Of a stretch of 64,000 nucleotides of DNA, positions 1 to 13,800 are shown one piece after another. The notes under the pieces are model-generated. The model ran no database searches and was not told the origin of the DNA. It was given only the letters and a program-made list of their open reading frames with translations. Origin of the DNA: Ischnura elegans (taxonomy: Eukaryota > Arthropoda > Insecta > Odonata > Coenagrionidae); assembly GCF_921293095.1 (NCBI RefSeq), contig NC_060251.1, positions 56,251,585 through 56,315,584 on the forward strand. Direction: 5' to 3'. The position numbers and the translations under genes were made by a program. The first letter of the stretch is position 1. The number at the start of each line of letters is the position of its first letter.

Positions 1-3000
1 TACGCAAACTGCAACGCGAGGATAAGGCGAAGCAAACAGGTGGAACACTCCATTAACCTCTTTGTATTCACAGAAATGCCGTTAAATTGGTCGAATTCAC
101 TATCCGAACTAAAATCAACGTGAGGCGTGTTCCGACATTCTCTGGCACTACTCCTACACCGATGTAGCAAAACGGAAGGAAAAACAGCACTACCACAGCA
201 AACAAAGCAGTTATTTCGGATTGGTCATCAACTGCTTCCGTTTGAAAACTTCGCGGGAAACAGTGAAAGGTGCAATTTCCACTTTCAAAACGAATTCCCT
301 ATATTATGTATGTTGTAAGCAATAAAATAAAATTGATGGATTGTGGCCTAAAATAGTACATTTTGATATCATGTGCAATCGAGGAGACTCACGTAAGAAC
401 TATAGCCTTAACTTCAATCTCAGGTGGAAAAATGTCTTCACTTATAAGGTTTTCTTTGCGTAAACGTAATCGAGAATAATTTTCGATGCATTAAAATATG
501 AATTATCTAGCTGAAATTGTAACTAACGCCATCTATTGAGAAAATTTTAAACTATTTTCGATATGGAAAATAGTTTTGATTAATCTGAGCACAATGGAAA
601 AAATTATAAATGCCTGACAAATTAATATTGTAATGTAATCAAAAGCATTAATTGGGCGATGTTTCAAGTCGATACAACGATGGGAAGTGGGAAAAATAAA
701 ATACAAGATTCCAACGATGAAACAGGTAAACAAACGTAACAAGTTAAGAAAAAGCGGATGAAAATAACATAAAACACAATGATGTTTGTGATATAAACAC
801 CTTATAATGGTTGATTAAGACAAAATATGTGTGGTTTCGTTTCTTCAATAAAAATGTGGATATTGTGATAGTTTAAGCACAAATTTAACCCTAGATGTTT
901 AATTAACAGATATTCTCTTTACGCAACTCTCCAAAGAGATAGTAAAAAAGAGATTCAATGGTTTATAACATTATACCATGGATAGCAACAAGAGACCTCA
1001 AATAAATTCCACAAGTTAAAATATAAACATCGAACCTGTGCAACACCAGAGCTTGAATTCATACCCATGGTCTTGGCATCCAATCATCAATTTCTCTTGT
1101 TTAATGTCTCCTTTATCCGTGGTTAACACTGATTAAAAAAATAAGGAAGAAATATTTTCACGGACATCCGTCTGTGCGGAAAAATGACAGGGATAAGTTC
1201 CAGATCCAATTTTTTTATTCTTTTTATCGCCATTCTTATCATATAGCACATTTTCAACCTCACTCGTTGACAGGGATGATTCATATTCACGTGGTCATGA
1301 TAATATTGTCTTTCCAGCTGTCCAGAGCTATACAACGCAGGCGTTCCTTCCTAGCGCGGTTCATCACGGATATCGTGGGCAGCTTAGGGCAAAAACGAAC
1401 ATTGCAATCCTAGCTAGACGTTCCGGAGGTATTATAAGACATATTCATTTCAATTAATATACATCATATGTAAAAAAAATTGTACTTGCGTGGAAAAAAA
1501 ACAATAAATGATTCTCTCAAATTAACAACAAAATTGAAATTGCCCGCAAATTTCCAGGAAAGAATGCACTTTGAGCAAATATGTTGGAGTAATTCACTCA
1601 AATAATTTGCAGCCTTTATTTTCAGCTCCAGCTTTTTCACAATTAAAGACCTTTGTTTCGTATTAGTGGGGATTAATTGGAGTTCGACCGACACTCAGCT
1701 TTCATGGAAAGAATTTACGCCATTGTATAGCCAGCAGATTGAAGAGACATTCTAGCACGTAACCGAAAATAACCCTTTAAAATCATTTGAATTCTGGGGT
1801 AATAAGGGAAAATTCATTTGGCCAAGAAAGGATTCAATTACATAGATTCAAGCACAAAAGCTTCTTATATTTTTTTTAAATTGGTAATGCAGTAAAATAC
1901 TAAAATAAGTGCCTTGAAAGTACATTGTACACAATAATATCATGTGTGCTGACTGTTAAGAGGCACGTTTCTTTACATTTCAAGGGACTTGAAAAAAATA
2001 ATATGATTATATTGTACATAATTAAAACCCTTGACAAATTAGAAATCTACATTCTGACGATCCGATATCTTCCTGAAAATAAATACAAAATTATCCACTC
2101 AGACATTCCCTCGTGAATTTAAAATAAGCAAACACGAAATTTGCCACCCACTTGGACTGAGTTGATGACATCATCTTAGTTCTGGTTCATTTAATTCTTC
2201 ACGGAGAGGTAAGTAGTCTCTATCAAGATTGTAAATAACCAGCGTAATACTATAAGTCCAAGAAAAAGGCCGAGGCGCATCTGAGAAGCGGAGAACTTCC
2301 CGGCATGAGTTTTTGACGTCATCAACTTATCCGCGAAATGGTTTAACGCCATCGATTTTTCATCAAGAATAGCTCGAGAACTAGGTGACGTATCGAAAAG
2401 CTAATGAAATATGAGTCTCTTTATTTTTAAACTCTATCACCATCGTCCGTAATATAAAATTGTTGGACAAGCCCACAAAAATTTGGAGGCACACATGATA
2501 CATATTTCTCTCTAGACTTCCAGCGTGTCATCAAATTACACCGAATGACTTTCATGCCATTCATATTATTTCATAGGCTTTGAGAGTGTCCAGAAATTTT
2601 CTCTCGACACAAAACGGGAGTCCTAATTGAGTCGAGGACTAGCACCAATTCGACTATGGGAGTTGCTCACATTTGTCACTGAAATTCGATGACCAATTTG
2701 TCGCCATTTGCACTGCACATACCAATAGCTGCACTGGAACACATTTATGTCTTCCCAACAGAATGGCGACCACCATAGATGTGTGCATCGACCATTATGA
2801 CTTCACAGACGGTCAACATCAAGACCGCGGTGGGCCACTTTTCAGAGGTTCGATGACGTCGTCTTCGATACGATAATAATCGTAAATATATACGTCACTT
2901 TTTATATTCCACTATTGAGGCAGTTGATCCAACATCATCCCAGACTACTGACGTCACACTGATTATATTTTTGCCTGAGGAGCCCATTTATGGTTTCAAG

Positions 3001-3640
3001 CATGCTTAGAGGGAGCTCACACCACCCTCACGAATGTGTACCTATCTGTTAACTTTATTGTTGTATTTTGTGGATAACCATGGAGTGCGCAAGTGACTTA
3101 TGGTATGGCGGTGATTATTTACCCCTTCAAAATACCCTGGGGATGGCTTTCAGGGTATTATGTATATGTAGTTCTCTGGGGTTGCGTAAACTCCGTGGGA
3201 CACATGAAGCGTGTGACGATAATGGTCCAGAGCTAGCAAACTCACAAAAATGTAAGATTTTACACTTTCCCGGCGAACAGAATATTTAAAATTTTCTTGG
3301 AATTCCGCGCGGGTAATATTTTCTAAGAGCGCCGGAGTTTCGGGTACCGACTCGTTACCCATTCTCACGGCTACTGAATCAATATTTGAAGTGACCGTTG
3401 AAGATCAGCATCAGGAGGGGCGGGATTGGTCTAGTCCCAATTGTTGTCGCGAAGGACCGTGGACCAGCGTAGACTTAGCTCTGGCAATCATAATTCTTTT
3501 AAGAGTTCTATTCCAAGAGCTGCTGATCAAATATCCGGTGTCCCTGTTGACATTTTTATTTTCCAGTCTTATCTCTATAGCCTCTTTAGTTAAACGATCT
3601 CAAAATTGATTTGATCGCCATAAAACTCGGGTGTCATCCC
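1..3640. other. AT-rich flank downstream of the receptor, no gene recognised
   Basis: Only short, uninformative open frames. TGACGTCA-type octamers occur at 2314-2322 and 2949-2956. A short inverted pair lies at about 2161-2171 and 2314-2327. No recognised repeat ends were found. Confidence 0.5.
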
Positions 3641-3730
3641 ACCTTAGTTTATGGTCCTCATCCAGGCTGTGCTCGACTATGGCTGAAACGTCGGCGCTCT
3701 CAGAAAATCTTACCCCCGCGGAATCCCAAG
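3641..3730 (+). repeat. Fragment with a GAAACGTCGG motif (retroelement relic)
   Basis: GAAACGTCGG lies at 3684-3693, downstream of a degenerate CTG-rich stretch. The same motif marks the fold-back elements at 35.4 and 37.1 kb. The fragment is too short to classify further. Confidence 0.3.
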
Positions 3731-4189
3731 AAAAGTTAAAATATCCTTATAAAACGTTTTAATGATGGGACGAAGTATATTGGCCTAGAGTTCATTTCAA
3801 ACATCTTTGCGACTAAGAGGCAGACCCAAGTTTTTTGGGGGATGAGAGCGGAAGGGAAGTGACTTCCTGAAAACCATCCAAAATGCAAAAGGCGGAGTAT
3901 AGCCTCCGGGAAATTCAGCCACATTCATTGTCAGACCACCGTGGTGTACGCTGTGTGCATAAATTAGTTGTGTTGCCAAATAGGAGGAGGTTTTTTTTGT
4001 AGTCTTTTGTTTCCATGCACTGACTGAGTCTTTTGAGAAAACATGGCAACGTCCGCCACTCTCTTTCTCCCCATCCCACGTCCCTAGTATCGCATGTCCC
4101 ACCTCCTGCTGCGACGCCGCTCGAAACATTCCGAATTTGCACGACTGGGCCAGCCATCAAAATATTTGAAAAAGGAGCATAGCAAGACT

Positions 4190-4545
4190 GTTTACACGAA
4201 GGGGCCTGCATAGGGGAGGCCCAATTCCATCCGATACACGGCTGATTTCTGTTGCCACTTCGGTCGCATTTTTATTGGTTTTTTAAAATGTCCGCGGCGC
4301 GGTGACGAGTGCAATGTAATCCACTTTTTTCTAATATTATGCAGTAAAATTTTTGCAATTGCAAGATCACATCATCATATATATAAATTTTGATTAAAAC
4401 CCCTGATTATACCTTATTTCCCCGTGAAACTCGGGTCAATTTGTCTATCAGTGACGCGAGTGGCGACTTTTGTAAACCCATTAAAGTGCAGGGTGACTGA
4501 CAACACAATAAGAGGTCGTATAGAGGATCCTCTTTTGTAATATTC
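4190..4545 (+). repeat. Dispersed repeat X, copy 1
   Basis: The first 130 bp (from the GGGGAGGCCCAATTCC-like start) match 13640-13790. The last 120 bp (from AAACTCGGGTCAAT to TAATATTCGTG) match 14490-14610. This copy is uninterrupted, so it defines the order in the broken copy. No coding capacity. Confidence 0.65.
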
Positions 4546-4617
4546 GTGGTTTTCACATAAACGAAGTGTTCGACATCCTCGGGGGGAAAAGGCTATCGAG
4601 ATGAGGACATGATTAGT

Positions 4618-4851
4618 TCATCTAATCTCCTCTCGGAGGTCGTCCTCTTCCTCTTCTTCGAGGCCGTTGGGGTGCAGGAAGGCCTTTGGGTCGGAGGCGC
4701 GGCCCATGGAGGTGCGGGACCGACGGTAACTCCAGGCATCCTCGCGGCGCAGCGAACTCACGGAGCGGAGAGAGGTCTGAGTGCGGGTGGACATCGAGGA
4801 CGCGGTTGAAGACAGCCGAAAGCGGCGCGCGAACTCCGTCTTGAACTTATC
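4618..4851 (-). CDS. RYa-R: RYamide receptor exon 6 (residues 369-445): C-terminal tail and stop
   Basis: Acceptor cttgggcag precedes 4851. It begins DKFKTEFARRF, the helix-8 region equivalent to EKFKREF in relatives, continues through a Ser/Thr/Arg-rich tail and ends in an EEEEEDD cluster before TGA at 4620-4618. The tail is much shorter than that of the Drosophila receptor as I recall it. No polyadenylation site was fixed. Confidence 0.9.
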   Translation of the reverse strand, partial: DKFKTEFARRFRLSSTASSMSTRTQTSLRSVSSLRREDAWSYRRSRTSMGRASDPKAFLHPNGLEEEEEDDLREEIR

Positions 4852-7800
4852 CTGCCCAAGAAGAGAGGAAAAAATTAATGAGGTACAAAGCGAAGATTAT
4901 AATTAAAGGCTACATGGAATACTATGGAAACCACCCGGCTTGTCTCCACTCCAAAATTGGAATAGGGTGGTTTCCCTTTTATTTTTTTATTGTCTAAATC
5001 GAAAGATTATTACTCCTGGAGTACGCCTTTCACGCTTTTAGAATTTTAAATGACGATATCTATTTTTCACCATTGATTGAAAAGTGAAAATTTTTAAGTG
5101 CGCGAAAACGCGACGGCTAAGTATGAATGCCGGGAAAATCCCGTGTGACGTCATTCTGGTTCCAGCTGCCGCCGTGTGAGGCCACCTTGGTTCGAGGCTA
5201 TGAGCGCCGATACGATACCGGCTGCTAGCGGGTAGCATAGTATCCTGCTACCAGGTAGCGCTTGGCTTAAATAAGGATTATTAATGCCCTATCAAACGAA
5301 GGAAACCATTGGCAATTTTATTTGGTGATTATTAAGAGATGTTTCCCTGAGCTCTGTGCCAACTGCATGCATTGGTAATTTCAGACTACGTAAAACTCCT
5401 GACAACTCGTATAGTATCTAGGTCCATGTGACGTCGCGTGGAGTGGCATCGCATGGCCGCCAATCTAGCCTTTTTTAATGAGATTAAAATTGACCATTAA
5501 CATTCGCCTAAACTGGGATATCTAAAACCAAATAATTTGTATATGTATTATGAAAACACTAATGTTGGGTAACAAATCGCAATTAATGCCTTTCGTTTTC
5601 TTTGAAGAAGGAAACAACCCTATTCCCTTTCCGATTCACAACAAGGCTTATACCCCCTTCATTCTGTGAATAATTTCTATTCTCTTCCTCCCCATTCCGC
5701 ATCTATCACGCATTCTTTCCTAATGCACGGTACGTGACATTACCTCCCCGCTCAGTACTCGCTCCATCCGTACCCTCTGTCTCCTCCCCAACCATATCAA
5801 GTACTTCGCCGTATCTCACCCATCAGGTCCAACTCACCTTCTCCAATCTCCTCAACACCCACATTTCGAACGCCACCTGTCTTATCTCGTCATCTTTCCT
5901 CAGCGTACACATCTCCACACCGTAAAACGCTGATCTCCAATTCCAAATCTTGAATAGCCTTTTTTACACTATCACGCAAAGATCCTCTTCATTGGTTCTT
6001 TTGCAAACACCTCTTTAGCCTTCGCAATTATATTCCTGATTTCCTTTCTGCAGAGCTATTTTTCCTTTAATGTGCCACCCAAATAGTTGCATTGTTCCAC
6101 CTTTTCAAGTTTGTAACCACCTGCTTTTATAATTAGCCTGGCTTTCCTAACTCGCGATGGTAAAAAATCGCATAAATTTGGGCCTATTGTGATTGATCTT
6201 CAATCCATGTTCCTCCCTCCGTTTACCCAATGCATCGACTAGTGCCGTCAAACCTTTCGCAGACTGAAGATCTCCGGATAATTACAGTATGCCTTTGTTA
6301 AGCTCCTCATGCATTATCAAACCGGCAGAAACTCGCCACACGTAATATTTATGCCCTTGTTGGAAATGCAGATAATTGTCTTCACACTCATAATGACAAT
6401 GCCGCCCTTTGGATTAACTTGACTTCGTGTAATCATGCGGCAACAGTCAACAATCCAAGTAGCGTATTAATGTACGCAAGGCATTTCAACGCATGCGCAA
6501 AGAATTTCTCTGGATTTTTTGGGTTTTATGAGGCGCATATCCCATGTTAATTGACGATGAATTGAAACATAAAGTTTCTCTTGTTGTTTATTTATTAGAG
6601 GTAATAAATTCCCATTATACTAATGGTAAAAATGCATTGACATTATAAACTAATTCAGGTGATTAAATTTGTGCGATGTAATAAAATATAAGAGAATATA
6701 TCGAAAGAAGAAAATATTGAAGAAAATAATGCCTAGAATTATTTTACCTGAATTTTTCGTATGAAGGAAATCATCTCAATGCATGCGAAAACAGCGGATG
6801 TTTTCAGCGGACGGTACTAATTTCACAAAGATTTTGAAACTAACAAAAAAATATGTTTAGGTCAAATAGGGAGAGTCCTCGGTACTGAATTTTTTTCAAG
6901 ATTTTTATGCTATGTAACTGAGAAATATTGCTAATAATTGATTTCAGAATGCTTTGTTTTGATTGGGGTATATCGTGATGCAGCGTAGAACTTGTTTACA
7001 GTTAGTAGATGGCATTAAAATATAACTTAATTAATTAATAAATTCTGTACTTGCAGAGGATTTTATATACATCAACCTATATATGCTGTCAAACGCCTGC
7101 CTATGCTGTATTTACAACATTTACTAACGAAGAAAGAAAAACATTTTCCATTTAATGGTAATTTTAAACACAAATTAAGTTATTACTCACGCTATATATT
7201 CCGTAGATAATAGGATTGCAGCAGCTGTTACTCATGGCCAGCCAATCGCAGCAGAACCAAATGATGTTGATGTATTTATACCTGGAGAAATAAAACATGA
7301 CGGGGTTGATTATGATTCATCAATATAATTAAAAACTGAAAACTATCTAATATAAACTAAAATTTTTTTCACTTCATTGATTGGCGAGTTTCCAACGTAA
7401 AATACATTTTTAGAACTATTACTATCCTTTTCACAACATTTCACAACAACGGCGAATACAATTTATTGCGATTTGGAAAAAACACATGAGTTTTAACCAT
7501 GCATTGCTGCTCCTATCAATAGCTCTAGGCCATGGATTAAGTTGGATAAAGCATGTTGGTGGTTATTGAAAATTTGAGATTGATTATGCTTTAGAAAAAA
7601 ATAGTCTCTTTTAATGAGAGTCTCTTATAAACTTTCATGTAAAGGTTAGAAATTACTAAATGATTAAATTTTGTGGGTTAGTTTCATTGAAATCAGCACG
7701 TCGGCCTCGGTGGCGCTGGGGTAAAATCCTCGCCTACCAAATCGTAGGTCGCGGGTTCAAATCCCGCCTAGGTAGGTGGTCCCTATCCTGGGCATGGATG

Positions 7801-10800
7801 TTTGTGTCATATTTCGTTAATACCTCCGTTGTAAATGGCATCTATTTGCTGTTTACGGGGAATTTGAAAAAAATAACTAAATGAAATACTTTCTGCCTTA
7901 TTTCACTCATGGTTCAAAGACAACTCGTTAAGGTAAAATTTAATGGAACCTTTATTTTGACCTTCACATATGACCTTTAAGTACGCAAGAAAATATGTAA
8001 AAATTTTAATATTTTATTTTTCAAACCCGAGCAAAATGCAAGAAATTACTCTGTACATACAACGGTTTTGAAAATAAATAAATCCGCAATGCATGACAGT
8101 ATCCATTCAAGATATCATCGGGGGATGGAAGCAATTTTGTGATTATTCCCGAACAAAATGATGAAAGAGGGGAAAGTAAACCTCCATCATAATATTTCCG
8201 GTCTTGCACTCAAAATTTATTACACATATTTAAAGTTCCATTTCCATGAACCCAGCAGGTTAATTTATTCCAACATTAAAGAATAAATTAAACCCATAAC
8301 GCAACTTTTTACACTAAAAAGTTTAAGAAGACGGGTGCGTTGAATATTTTAATGCTATTTAAGATATGGCAATATAATTTTTTTCATGAAAAGAAATACT
8401 TTAAAACGGAACCAGTCCAAGAGGCAATAATGTCGAGCCAAACTGGTCGTTGCTCGATGATTCCGCTGCAGATAAGGCCTTACTGACGGTAGCCTTCCTT
8501 AAATTAAAATACCACCCAAATGCCAGAGCATAAATATGGAGGAAAACTTCCGCAACCAGTTGAAAAGTAGTAAATCAATCGCCATAGATTTTCTAGGGAT
8601 TTCCGTCTAAGGTCAAAAGGCCTTGCTACACGGTACATTAACATGCACGAGTTAATGCCTGTTTGCATGAATGACTTCTGTGGAACGGAACATGTGCGAA
8701 TGCATGAACCAAATTAGAACAGGTTCTATTTTCTGTGCATGCATTCGCTCAAGTTGAGTGGTTACACGTTGTATTTCGGTGTTCATTCACGCGTTCATAC
8801 ATTTAGACATAAACTTGTATGTGTAACCAGGCCTAAAGAAGCGATTTCTTGATAATATGTAGATTTGTCTAATAATGTATTTGTATTTGTACTGTATTTA
8901 TTTTGCGATATCTCTCGATAAAACCGAAAAAATATGCTTGATCGAATTAGTGCAATGATTAATGCAATTTTAACACGCAGTATAATGGAGTACGATAAAT
9001 TTCAACCTAAATGGTCTAACGAACGTACCGATCTTCGTCTAAGGAATATATGATAAGTAAAATATTATTACAAAGTATTAAATGAAAAATCAAGGAACAA
9101 AGGAACCGATTAGATGTGCCTAAAAATACTTTTGCTGGCTTTGCGGAGCAATGGTAAAACAAATCATGCTTTAAAAAGACAAAGTTGTGATAAATTCTTT
9201 CGTGGATTCCGCTGCTTCGAGATTAATGAGTCCCAAATCATCTTTATCTGCCCTTCCTTACAATATGGCCTTAAAATTTTATGAAAGTAGTCATTTATAT
9301 AGGCTCTCAAAGATCTTGGATATTCGTTTCAACCACCAACAAATACGAGTATACTCACTGGTTAATATGGGGGAATATGGCCTGCATCACGTTGTAGGTT
9401 TGGAGCGGCAGCCAGCACAAGGCGAAAAGGGCCACGACGATGAAGAGCATCTTGATAACCTGCAAAGCAATAGGGGTATTAGTGGACAATACTGAAAAGG
9501 AAAGGTCAACCATGTGTGCATAACTATCAAATGGAAAGATAATGAGGCATGAATTGTGAAAGCGCCTGAAAGTGAGAGGAAACCAACGCAGTAAATTTTC
9601 ACAGCTTTTTCCTATCCTTAACAAGGTTTCGACTACCCCACAGTCAATATGAAGATGAATTTCTTTTTTTTTTTTTTTAATCACATCCCCCGTAAACAGC
9701 ACATAACGGCCTTTTACAACGAGGGTCTCCAATATTAACAAAGTACAACACAAACATCCATGCCCTGGATAGGGATCACCTACCCAGGCGGGATTCGAAC
9801 CCACGACCTACGGTTTGGCAGGCGAGAACTTCACCCCACCGCCACCGAGGCAATTTGAATTTGGTAATTGCCGCGCAGGCATATTGAGCATTAGGGTTAC
9901 TATGAAACTTGATGGTCATAGGCGTAGCTTTTAAAATCCATTTCAAAAATAAGAAAAATGCGTCAACTGACAATTTCCCTGACTTTTTTAATTGCCTGAA
10001 TTTAAATTTACCTGAATTTTGTCAGGGAAATTGTCAGTTGACGCATTTTTCTTATTTTTGAAATGGATTTTAAAAGCTACGCCTATGACCATCAAGTTTC
10101 ATAGTAACCCTAATGCTCAATATGCCTGCACGGCAATTACCAAAATTCAATGCCGGAATTCAATGACGTTAGATGAAAGGTAATGACGAACAGCCAATTT
10201 TCTTTGGCATTATGTTGTCAAAAAACAGGAAGTACTTGTATACAAAATTATAGAATACAAATACTTCAACGCCCTTAAATGCATATTGAAGGTATTTTTT
10301 TTTAAAGATATAGTTAATTATAAATTTATTAACCCATTATGACCCAATGTTGCTTCAAAGCAACATCAAAAACGTATACATTTTAGCTCTATTTAGGAAA
10401 TATCTAAACAACATATTATTTTAGGGTGTAAATTTTAATAACGAAATATTGATCTGCCTCGATAATTATGATTGAGTGCAAAATTTTCATCTTTTCAGAA
10501 TGAAAAATCTTGAAATTTGATTTCTTTCTTAAGCAGCTCTGGGTTATAAAGGGTTTAGTACTTTGAAAATTTCAATAGAGATGAGGAAATAAAACTTTGC
10601 CATGAACGCAACATAATCTTCGAAATAACTTCTTTGTGACTAAAATTTGAGTCAACAAATTTCTTTTAAAAGGTGAAATTCGTGTACAAGACCTATAGCA
10701 AGTAATTTTACAACAGTGAACATATATGTCCATATTACTATTAAAATTAAATTCCTTCAAGTAGTAGCGGAATGGGCACTTGCTTAGCCCAGTGTAGTCT

Positions 10801-13800
10801 AATACTTAAATATTATTTTGTGAATTTCTAGTATTTACTGTATTAGTCCTGTCTGGCTAATCTTAGACTGTTTTGTTTAGATAATTTACTTTTGAATTTA
10901 TAAATTATGACGTATCATGAAGATACGCACCAAGGTACCTAGAAAGTAGGCTAAAATCATATTATTTTTTTGAGGCTACCTAAAGCTTCCAAAATATCTT
11001 TGTATGATATATTTGTTTTTTTTAATGCAATTTATGGAAGTATTAAACTAGTAATTGTATGGTCATTTCGGATGCATGGATCAGATGCTTCATTGGGACA
11101 TATTGTACCGGTCCCGATGCGTCCAAATATATCGGAATGTGTAGAGGAGAGCGGAAATGTATAGCGACACTTCCTTCAGGGCTGCGTAGTGATTTTGCGA
11201 CCAGATAAGTGAAAGTAGTTCCACGAATCGACGGCGGAGGTAGAGTATGAGATTTTTCAGGTTTTTCTTGGAAGCAGTCTAAATAAGCATTGTAAAAGGA
11301 TCGCCGATGAGGAAAATTGGGCTTAGCAGATAAGATAAGACGAATAACAAGGAGAATGTCTGGCTGCAGTACCTTCTCTTACTGGCCACAAGTTCTGGAA
11401 TGCAATATCTTCGTCTCCGAAACACAGATAGTACTAAATAGATTTTTTGATGGCCTAAGACAAAAAGGAACATCTGTCGTAACATCGAAAATACGTCAAC
11501 GTTCTTTCGAAACATTTTACATTACCTTCAAGCGTGAACGGAGGTATCAATTGAGTCCACAACAAACAATTCCCGTGAATTCCATCCCTTCTCAATGTTT
11601 TTTTTTGTTTTGGGATACACTTTCACCCTCATTATCCCATTTACCCCCTACAATTCGTTCATGTTTCCATAGCACAGTGGCGTAATCGACTCTCAACATC
11701 ACTTCATACGATGAAGAAGGTCAGGAAACTTACTATTACTAGGGATGAAGTAATTATTTTTTATCTATTCGTTTAGTCCATTAGTTTTGGCATTGCCTAA
11801 TCACGGTGCTCTCAAGCTGAAAGATGCATATTACTTAAATATTAGCCACAAGCTTAATTGCAGTGCATCAGGTTTGTAATTACATTAAATCGATTTGTTT
11901 TTGTTTGAACTTGGAAAAAATGATAGAAATGTGTCAAAACTGACCGTTAGAAGATTTAACCGATGAACTTTGATCGCCCTGAGGCATTCGTTGAAATAAA
12001 TTGAAAAACTTATAAACATAGTGGGCAATGCTGCCGACTTTTAAGAGTACGAAATCAATTATTTGTGAGTTCACTTCGTAGAATGGTGACGTGAAAGATT
12101 CAAAAATATTTTTTTATTCCACACAGTATTTATTTTAAAAAACTTTACCGATTGAAAAAATGTTCTGTCAACTCAATGTCCTGAAAATACCAAAACCGGT
12201 GGTTTTTTAAAATAAATACTGAATAGAATATAACAAAATTTATTTTTGACTCTATCATTTTATAGTACGATTCAGGACACATCATTGTACAAGTATCCAT
12301 TTTCTAAGTTACCAACACTTAACCCGTGACATTCGGACATGCATACAATTATATTAAAATTTCAAATGAAAGTGGCAAAAAAGTGCTTTAAATCATTCCA
12401 CACAGTACAAAAAAAATATCTCAAAATAATGTCGACCGATATTTTGAACCGCAAGGCACTAAAATTATTAATGATTTCAACCGATTCGGGCGTAATTAGT
12501 GGAAGTTCGACACATGGAAATAAAAGTTAGTCGCAATTTTCCACAATAATTTAATGCGTACGACGCGTTTCGGCATTGCGCTAAGGTCGGTTAAAACTAG
12601 AGTAAGTGGGAGAAACCTGCCCCATCGCCATGTTTACAACAAATTCTATTCGTTACAAAATCCACTGAAGCAATTTAGATTGTATGCCACACATAAATAA
12701 TCCATAAACCATGACCTTCAATCATAGTACTCACCTATTGCGCCTAAACTAAAAAAAACTTAAACAAAACACATTTAGCGTAGGTATAGAATTTTACTGA
12801 AACACGTGATTTCTAATTGATTCCTAGCACGATCTAGTCTAGATCTTTTTCTAAATGTTTATATTGTATGTTCTATGTATGATCTTTTTCTAGATGTTTA
12901 TCTAGATGTTTTATTTGTATTGTGTGGAATGATCTAAAGCCCTTTTTTGCCACTTTCATTTGGAAATTAATATAATTGCATATACGTCCGAATGTCACGA
13001 TCTAGTGTCTATTGTATGGATTAGCTCAACTGGGCCATCCTGCCCCTAAGGCCAACGTGCCCCGGTCTCCCCTAATTGAAATAAAAATTCATTTTCTAAT
13101 CTCAGTAATGTTACGTAATTTTTTAGCGCGAGGGAAAACTAGAAATTTTTCTACATACCGTTATACATTCTCTCTACGTTCTAAAGTACCAATCTTTTAA
13201 CTTCCGAGAACAATATATTCTCCTCTACCATCGTATGTAATAAATGACAATTAATAAATCATATAATCTTGTGCCAGATGATGGCTCTGTGAGATGGAAC
13301 GCGTAGTACGCATTTAATAATAGTGGAAAAGTGCAACTATCTTCTATTTCAATTCTAAAATTCCACCTATTCAATATGATGAAAATATTCAAAATTCATA
13401 CCGGCTGAGGATGGAGCCATGATAAGCTTTCCGAGGAGCTTGTGAAGACCACAACAACTTAACGATCATTTTTCCATTCTGTCACCATAGCACGTCACGA
13501 GATTTAAAACGGTGCCATAAATCTTCCAGTCAGGCGAGCCAACTTTACACAATAGCCTGGAGGCCCATTCTTTGCCAACAACACAAGGCATTCAACCCAT
13601 TTGGTGGAACATGGAGAAACTGAAGTAGGACATGGACCAAGGGGACTACATAGAGGAGGCCCAATTCCATTCAATAGAAGGATGATTTCTGTTGCCAATT
13701 CGGTCGCATTTTAATCGGTTTTCAAAAGTGCCCGCGACGCGGTGATGAGTGCAATGCAATCCAGTTTTTATCCAATATTTTTCACCATAGTGTTTGTAAT

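Noticed and set aside
2314-5152. TGACGTCA octamers as CRE sites of a promoter
   Set aside because: Some lie within MITE family A and others far downstream of the receptor, so they have no link to a promoter.
9355-9804. 149-residue minus-strand open frame
   Set aside because: Only 9359-9459 is real (receptor exon 4). The remainder reads through the intron and the SINE head.
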